Assembly: GCF_028389875.1 (NCBI RefSeq)
Contig: NC_084668.1
Location: 17,999,993 to 18,063,992 of the forward strand
Direction: 5' to 3'
Source: Rhea pennata
Lineage: Eukaryota > Chordata > Aves > Rheiformes > Rheidae
DNA length: 64,000 nt
Below the pieces are notes generated by a model, which worked only from the letters and a program-made list of their open reading frames with translations, made no database searches and was not told where the DNA came from. Numbering within the stretch: the stretch's first letter is position 1; every line of letters starts with the position of its first letter. This document shows, piece by piece, positions 59,301 to 64,000 of this stretch. A program made the translations under genes and the position numbers.

Positions 59301-62300
59301 CTCACTTCATCCCTGCCAGTGCCTTTCCTTCCCCCAGCCCAGCCCACCACAGACGTCACGATGGAGGAGGATGCTCTGCATAAGGCGCGACGCTTAACTG
59401 ACTACTACGATGTGCACGAGGAGATTGGGAGGTACAAGGCATGGGAATGCGCCAGGGAAACGGGTGCTGGAGCCCCACTGCACTATGGGGCTGTTACCTC
59501 TGGGACTGAGCTCCTTGGCCCTGGTAAACTGGATCCTTGTGCTAGGTGGCTTGTGGCCATTTTGGGGCACCAGTGCTAGCTCAGAGTGGGAGTGGGGACG
59601 GTCATAGAGAAGCCAGGCCTAGGAGCCCCCAAAGATGGTCCTGGAGGTCTGCTAGGGGTGCATGCACCTCCCTGCCACGTGGGCACCTGCCCTGGTGCCA
59701 GGGGAACGGGCAGGTCTCCTGGCCACCAATCTTCTTATTCCCCATTGCCCCCTCATCGCCCCCCATTGCTGCATTGCAGGGGGGCCTTCTCGTACCTGCG
59801 GAGGGTGACGGAGAAGAGCAGTCGACTGGACTTTGCTGCTAAGTTTGTCCCTGGGAGGACCAAGGCCAAGCAGTCAGCACGCCGGGAGCTGCACATCCTC
59901 TCACAGCTTGACCACGAGCGCATTGTCTTCTTCCACGATGCCTTCGAGAAGAAGAACGCTGTCATCATGGTCATGGAGCTGTATCCTGTGGGCATGGCCC
60001 AGCATAGCTGAGGGGTGCACAGTGCTGGGAGTGCAGGGGAGGGCTGAGGACCAGGTAGATAGGCAGAGCGGGGTGTGAAGGAGCAGGCACCAAGGAGGGT
60101 GCAGAGTATGGCTGGGCATGGCGTTTCTGTGCTCCTTGACCAGGATCCAGGTGTGCTGAGGACGAGCTGCTGGACAGGATGGCAAGGAAGCCCTCAGTGT
60201 GCGAGTCTGAGGTGGGTGATCCGTAGGGGGCAAGTGGCCGGATAGGGAGGAAGCCTGAGGACACTATCCCAGCCAGGGGACCTGCAGGGCTCATTTCAAT
60301 GTGCTACAAAGGAGGTTGCAGCCTCCTTATTTCCTCTACGCAGGACTAGTCCTCTGCCTCACATGGGTTTGACTCATGCTCAGGACCCTGCCTGGGGCCA
60401 GTGTCCCCACCCTTTCTATCTCTTGCAGGTCCGGTCCTACATGCGGCAGGTCTTGGAGGGGATTTGCTACCTGCATCAGCAAAAGATTCTACACCTGGAC
60501 ATCAAAGTGAGTGCAGGGCTCTCCCAGGCCCATCCTGCTCCATGTCTCCCTGCCCTGGCACGCAAGGGCCCACAGCTCTGCCACACTGGAGGGCAGGCTC
60601 GAGTCCTGTTCGCAGGGGACATCCCACCTCCTCATCGTCCCTGGCCTCCTTCCTGGGCTAGCTGCTCCCATCCGTTCGTTCTTTCGGGGGCTGTCCCATG
60701 CCCTTTGCTCTCCCCTGTGGGCAGTACCTGCCCTGCCTCTCCCTTGGCAGGAGAGCCTCCTGCCAAGCTCCCGTCTGCCTGCACTGTCCTGTAGCCAGAA
60801 AACCTCCTGATGGCGGATTCGAGCAGTGAGCAGGTCCGGATCTGTGACTTCGGCAACGCGCAGGAGCTGACGCCTGATGAGCCGCAGTACTGCAAGTACG
60901 GCACCCCCGAGTTTGTGGGTCCTGAGATCGTCAACCAGAGCCCCATCTCCAGCGTCACCGACGTCTGGTAAGAGCAGCCCTAGTGCCAGGTTGGGTCCTG
61001 GGCACAGGTCTCCCTGCTGTGGCCAGGAGAGGGCAGGGGTGCTCAAGAGAGTGCCCTGGGAGGCTTGCAGCGAGCCCTGATCTTGAGGGGTTGCTGGGGA
61101 GCCAAAGGCTGGGGTACTGGTGCTGTGCGGTAACTGTGCTCTCCTCTCCACAGGCCGGTGGGGGTCATCGCGTACCTATGGTAAGTGCTTCGTTGTGCCC
61201 CCAGGGAGTCTCAGAAGGCCCTGCGCACAGGGACCAGTAGAAGCATCTCCCTTTCTGCCCCACTAGCAGTTTCAGTGCTGGGGTGTGGGTCACGCACATA
61301 TCTGCAAATTCAGCTTCCTTCAGAGCCACCCTAGGCTGGCCTGACTTGGCCTCCCCCATGGCACTAGGGCTGGGGTCCAGGGTCCTTCCCTCAGTTCCCA
61401 GTGTCCCCAGGACTTGCCATGCTGTTCCCCACATCCCCGTGGCTTGATGATACGTTCCCTCCCTTGGCAGCCTCACAGGGATCTCCCCTTTTGTGGGCGA
61501 GAATGACAAGACCACGCTGATGAACATCCGCAATTACAATGTGGCCTTCGAGGAGAGGATGTTCCAGGGGCTCACACGGGAAGCCAAAGGATTTGTCATC
61601 AAAGTTCTGGTCAACGACAGGCTGTGAGTGGTGCAAGGTCCCCTGTCCCCTCCCAAGAGCATATGGTGTTGGCCACAAGGACAGTGTGCTCCAGGATGGG
61701 GAGTGTGCAGAGGGTGGAGAGGGCCGAGGTGGAGGAGTGGTGAGCATGAGGCTGGGTGGAAAGAGGCTGGACTGCATGTGGGGGCACCCCAGGGCCATAT
61801 TCCTGGGCAGCAATGAGTGTCTGGGTGTGTCAAGGCAGCACAGAGCACAACGCAACTGATGGGTCCTGCTGCGGCTGCAAGGGCACAGCTGGATGCAGCT
61901 CCTGTGCCCTGGCTCAGGGTGATGCCCTCCCCATCCACGTTGCTGGTCCTATGGCATGAACCTTGTGCTTAAGGCAGGGTAGTGACCCACATATTTTTGG
62001 GGTGCTTGAGGGCGGGAAGGATGCATGGCTGTGCACCCAGCTCAGCCTACCGGGGGTAGGATTTGCAGCATGGACACCTGCCTGCCATACTCTTCTACCT
62101 TTCCCCTGGCTGGCCCAACCCCCCCAGCCCAGGTGTTCCTCACCTGATGGTGTTGGTTCACAGGAGACCCAATGCAGAGCAGACCCTGGAGCACCCCTGG
62201 TTCAAGGTGAGTCTGGCCAGATATCTGGAGGCAGTGGGGTTCCTCTGAGGCAGCTGCACGGTCTGTGCAATAGTGCTCTCCTCTCTTCTTGTAGACGCTG

Positions 62301-64000
62301 GCCAAGGGGAAAGTCATCAGCACTGACCACCTAAAGCTCTTCCTCTCCCGTCGGAAGTGGCAGGTAAAGGCAGGAGGAGGGCAAGGGCATGTAAAGGCAG
62401 GGCTGTGAGCTGGGCAGGGTGAGGAGGGATGCTGGCTAGGGATGTGCCAGGTGCTGGGCTGGATGGGGTGCTGTGGAGGGCTAGGTGATGCTGTGCACTG
62501 GACTATATGACGCTGGGCCATCTGCCTGGGCCTAATGTAGCCCTCATCACTCCGTGCAGCGCTCACAGATCAGCTACAAGTGCAACATGGTGCTGCGGCC
62601 AATCCCTGAGTTGCTGGAGGACACATCCAACCACCTGTCCATCGCAGTGCCCCGGCACCTCAAGGAGTCCCCAGCTCTGTCGTCCTCCTCAGACTCAGAT
62701 GACTTGGACGAGCTGCCCTTCATCCCCATGCCACACCAGGTGGAGTTCTCTGGCTCCCGCATGTCACTCAATGAGATCCCCACAGACGACGAGGCCATGG
62801 GGCCAGCTGAGGGGCTACGGGAGGAGGCGGCCGTGTCAGGGGATGTATCTGCCATGGAGTGGCAGAGTGAAGATGCAGGGAGGCCAGCGGTGGCCCTGGG
62901 GAAGAGGCCGAGGGCTGCACTGCCGCGGCGGCCCTGCGCAGAGGTGGAGGCACCTGGCTCCTCCGATGAGGAAGCCCCTGAGGCCCAGAAGCGGCCAGAG
63001 CATCCCCGCAAAGCCGTGAGAAAAGGCTCCAGCCTGGAGTCCCCTGAAAGCACCCGCAGGGCAGCCAAGAGGGGCGAGCTGAAGCGAGGCAGCTCTGCCG
63101 ACGGTGCCCTGCTGCTCAGCCGGCCCCTGGGGGCCGAGGAGGGAGGCGAGCTGGGCCGGGAGCCCCGCAAGACACTGGCCAAGGCGGCCTCCATGGAGCT
63201 TCCTCGCCGGAAGGGGGGCCTGGGCGAGGACGACCATGCCCAGCGCCTGGAGCTGATGCGCCAGCGCCTGCTGCGGGGAAGCCCCTTGGACGGCAAGGTC
63301 AGTGGTCTGCGGGGTCCCCTCCTGGAGACACTGGGTGTCAGCCCCGACAAGAAGGTGCTGCAGCCACCACGGCTGGAGCAGCCTGTGCCGGCAGGACCCC
63401 GGCTGGTGCGTGCGGCGTCCAGCGAGGCCACCTCGCCGCAGCTTTTCCCCCAGGAGCGCCTACTGCAAAAGAGCAGCTCCTTCAGCCACGGCGAAGCCGA
63501 ACCCGTCATCCGGCACCGCCGCTCTGGGGCACCCCTGGAGATCCCTGTGGCTCACATGGAGGTCCAGCGGCTCAAGGAGTCCCCATCACTCTCGGCCCTC
63601 TCCGACGCCCGACCCCACACACCACGGGATGCCAGCAGCCAACTACTGCCCCCTGCCCTGGAGACCACCTTCCCCTGGATCCTTCCAACCAAGGCTGCCC
63701 ATGAGAGAAGAAGTGTGCCAGATGAATGGGGCCAACCTGGAGCCAGGGTGGCTGTGGCTGCTGTGGGGAAGAAATCTGCGGCTGAGGGGCACGTGGAGAA
63801 GATGTCCACCAAGGCTGAAGCCACCAGAGCCAGCAAGGGGTCTGGGGAGAGGGCTGCCAGGACGAGAGCATCCACGCCACAGCAGACAGGGCCCTTGGCT
63901 CCCAGTGCCCAAACACCCAAGATGTCTTCCTACGCCGAGGTCATGCAAGCCATGGGAGCCAAGAGAATCGGGGAGTCAGCTGCCAAGGAAGCCCCCAAGC
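32330..64000 (+). CDS. SPEG: SPEG, striated muscle preferentially expressed protein kinase, 5' part
   Basis: SPEG is a giant MLCK-family protein of striated muscle with Ig and FN3 domains and two kinase domains. Thirty coding exons of the long form: 32330-32768, 43304-43393, 43560-43938, 44836-46355, 47178-47321, 48271-48453, 50048-50259, 50563-50651, 50868-51049, 53098-53358, 54714-54872, 55155-55344, 55782-56011, 56365-56484, 56948-57052, 57151-57357, 57474-57597, 58100-58269, 58875-58987, 59064-59232, 59338-59431, 59780-59980, 60151-60211, 60429-60506, 60795-60967, 61154-61180, 61471-61623, 62164-62206, 62295-62363 and 62560-64000, open to the edge. All phases close, giving about 2475 codons. 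Order: Ig1 (about 60-146); disordered Ser/Pro linker (about 150-810); Ig domains (about 820-1398); FN3 (about 1402-1500); two Ig (about 1510-1695); kinase 1 (about 1715-1972); linker. The second kinase domain lies beyond the window. Intron 1 is about 10.5 kb. Confidence 0.93.
33635..33642. promoter_or_regulatory. Octamer motif ATTTGCAT in SPEG intron 1
   Basis: This is a perfect POU-family octamer in very GC-rich DNA, about 0.9 kb after exon 1. Such a motif occurs by chance often enough that function is only a possibility. Confidence 0.3.
35747..35756. promoter_or_regulatory. MEF2 consensus site in SPEG intron 1
   Basis: CTAATTTTAG is a full match to YTAWWWWTAR, preceded by CCATTTATCTCGG, in an A/T-rich island within GC-rich intron sequence. 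A second near-match, GTAAATATAG, lies at about 36213-36222. Confidence 0.45.
36835..36897. promoter_or_regulatory. A/T-rich island with inverted TATAAA/TTTATA
   Basis: TATAAA (36849-36854) and TTTATA (36863-36868) form an inverted pair separated by 8 bp, inside about 60 bp of A/T-rich sequence. It lies about 1.15 kb upstream of the alternative first exon at 38008 and could be an enhancer or a distal start. Nothing in the sequence proves either. Confidence 0.3.
38008..41941 (+). CDS. SPEG: SPEG alternative first exons ([11 protein letters not shown] form)
   Basis: Exon 1b (38008-38040) reads [11 protein letters not shown] from an ATG with A at -3 and ends at CAG|GTAAGG. Exon 1c (41902-41941) follows a strong pyrimidine tract (CTCTCTTTTCCTTTGCAG), reads [13 protein letters not shown] and ends in phase 1 at a GTGCGT donor. 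The main exon 1 also ends in phase 1, so exon 1c joins the common exon at 43304 in frame. The result is a SPEG form whose first Ig domain is replaced by a 24-residue, very basic N-terminus. The upstream region (37500-38000) is GC-rich with repeated GCGAGCCTCCCC blocks and could be its promoter. I recall alternative N-termini in mammalian SPEG annotation but cannot verify that this peptide is among them. Confidence 0.7.
39743..39822. promoter_or_regulatory. A/T-rich candidate enhancer in SPEG intron 1
   Basis: Roughly 80 bp contain CAATTG, a TTTTTTAATGG run, GGAATTATC and CAGTTAATCAC, all homeodomain-like cores, in otherwise GC-rich intron. The contrast in base composition is what stands out. 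No protein-coding or RNA signal is seen. Confidence 0.35.
41222..41720. repeat. GT-rich simple and quasi-tandem repeat block
   Basis: A (GT)n tract at about 41227-41254 is followed by purine/pyrimidine-alternating sequence, a GCCGT run at about 41407-41425 and, from about 41428, two to three diverged copies of an 85-90 bp unit built of CGTGTGCAAGCGG/GGTGCCGCGTG-type segments. It lies 180 bp upstream of alternative exon 1c. Confidence 0.7.
43304..46355 (+). CDS. SPEG: SPEG common N-terminal linker exons
   Basis: These are exons 2-4 of the long form (43304-43393, 43560-43938 and 44836-46355). They encode a Ser/Pro/Arg-rich, probably disordered region with islands conserved in mammalian [70 protein letters not shown]-like [22 protein letters not shown]-like [19 protein letters not shown]-like [13 protein letters not shown], and [13 protein letters not shown]. 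The repeated R-x-x-S sites in islands such as KTRSFD and KAASFD are typical of basophilic-kinase targets. Confidence 0.85.
48454..49420 (+). promoter_or_regulatory. SPEG: Intragenic CpG island, candidate APEG-1 promoter
   Basis: This is a very CpG-dense block inside the SPEG intron between 48453 and 50048. It includes about five CACCGG repeats near 49097-49126 and a consensus donor CGCG|GTGAGT at 49175/49176 that could end a non-coding first exon splicing to 50048. The long open frames here are compositional. Confidence 0.6.
50179..52179 (+). CDS. SPEG: APEG-1-type short SPEG isoform (single Ig domain)
   Basis: The known mammalian APEG-1 starts inside the SPEG gene and is essentially one Ig domain. 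Here an ATG at 50179 ([19 protein letters not shown]) would open a coding region of 50179-50259, 50563-50651, 50868-51049 and a private terminal exon from 52166. In that exon the phase-1 junction gives G-G-V-R and then TAA (52177-52179), about 121 residues in all. The Ig core shows [22 protein letters not shown]. Acceptor TTTTTGTCTGTACGCAG precedes the terminal exon. The full-length form skips it and splices 51049 to 53098. Two short upstream ATGs in exon 50048-50259 are out of frame. Confidence 0.72.
52804..52809 (+). terminator. SPEG: Poly(A) signal of the APEG-1-type transcript
   Basis: AATAAA occurs in GCTCTAATAAAATCTG, followed within 25 bp by the GT-rich TGTGTGGTGTGTTCC. It is a complete poly(A) site about 625 bp after the terminal-exon stop, located in what is an intron of the long SPEG form. 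Confidence 0.8.
56575..56664 (-). mobile_element. CR1 LINE fragment, inverted, in SPEG intron
   Basis: The segments GGATAATTCAAGTTGGAAGG, GACCTCACGAGGTCCCTG and CCTCCTGCTCAAAGCAGG follow the reverse-complemented 3' region of an avian CR1 element. The copy is diverged and short. Sequence to about 56745 may also derive from it. Confidence 0.75.
58290..58866. repeat. Degenerate minisatellite in SPEG intron
   Basis: More than ten imperfect copies of a unit of roughly 40-65 bp share GGGGTGGCACTGCCCCATGG-like and TGCCCCACGCCCATGTGCC-like blocks. The array ends directly at the acceptor of exon 58875-58987, so the polypyrimidine/acceptor region abuts repeat sequence. Confidence 0.75.
59338..62206 (+). 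CDS. SPEG: SPEG first kinase domain exons
   Basis: Eight exons (59338-59431 to 62164-62206) encode a complete MLCK-like Ser/Thr kinase fold. The glycine loop is [12 protein letters not shown], the ATP-anchoring lysine is in FAAKF, the catalytic loop is HLDIKPENLL (HLD replacing HRD), the metal-binding motif is [12 protein letters not shown], and the substrate-lobe motifs are [20 protein letters not shown] and LEHPWF. All catalytic residues are present, so activity is expected. The APE motif reads GPE (60918-60926). Confidence 0.9.
62560..64000 (+). CDS. SPEG: SPEG inter-kinase linker exon, truncated by window end
   Basis: This is one large exon, open for 480 codons to the window edge. It starts [19 protein letters not shown], a segment conserved in human SPEG, and continues as a Ser/Pro/Arg-rich linker. 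It keeps islands such as [48 protein letters not shown] and [13 protein letters not shown]. It probably contains phosphorylation sites. The Ig, FN3 and second kinase domains expected next are outside the window. Confidence 0.9.

Overview
This is a GC-rich, intron-rich vertebrate locus, almost certainly from a bird. I read four genes from homology to proteins I know plus splice-site and phase bookkeeping: PTPRN (minus strand, 5' part only), DNPEP (minus, complete), DES (plus, complete) and SPEG (plus, 5' part only). This is the gene order I recall for human 2q35. Two things point to a bird: two inverted CR1 LINE 3'-end fragments (22636-22702 and about 56575-56664), and a 463-residue desmin whose tail carries the avian-type ISIPMHQTFASALNFR segment instead of the shorter mammalian one. 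The species cannot be fixed from the sequence.

Layout. 1-2228 is probably PTPRN intron; no transmembrane or phosphatase exon was found in it. 2229-8238 holds twelve PTPRN exons coding for the signal peptide and most of the luminal ectodomain. 8239-8640 is its CpG-island promoter, with six CCAAT boxes. 9611-15747 is DNPEP (15 coding exons), and its last intron carries two RFX-type X-boxes. 15748-23100 is the DNPEP CpG promoter plus intergenic DNA with three minisatellite-like arrays and a muscle-enhancer-like MEF2/CArG pair. 23221-28850 is DES (9 exons), with a 3' UTR to a poly(A) signal at 29900. SPEG starts at 32330, preceded by a consensus MEF2 site, and runs off the right edge inside its large linker exon. 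Thirty coding exons are placed for the long form, covering the first Ig domain, a disordered linker, the Ig/FN3 cluster and the whole first kinase domain. The second kinase domain lies outside the window.

Two extra SPEG transcription units are visible inside the gene. One is an alternative first-exon pair (38008-38040 and 41902-41941) that joins the common exon in the same phase as the main first exon. The other is a nested APEG-1-type short unit with its own CpG island (about 48450-49420), an internal start codon (50179), a private terminal exon (stop 52177-52179) and a poly(A) signal (52804).

Functionally, DES and SPEG are both striated-muscle genes: an intermediate filament and a junctional-membrane/Z-line associated kinase. 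MEF2-like motifs lie upstream of both and inside SPEG intron 1. DNPEP is a housekeeping peptidase, and PTPRN is a neuroendocrine secretory-granule protein. I found no rRNA, tRNA, CRISPR array or unknown protein family. The novelty here is regulatory and isoform-level, not a new gene system.
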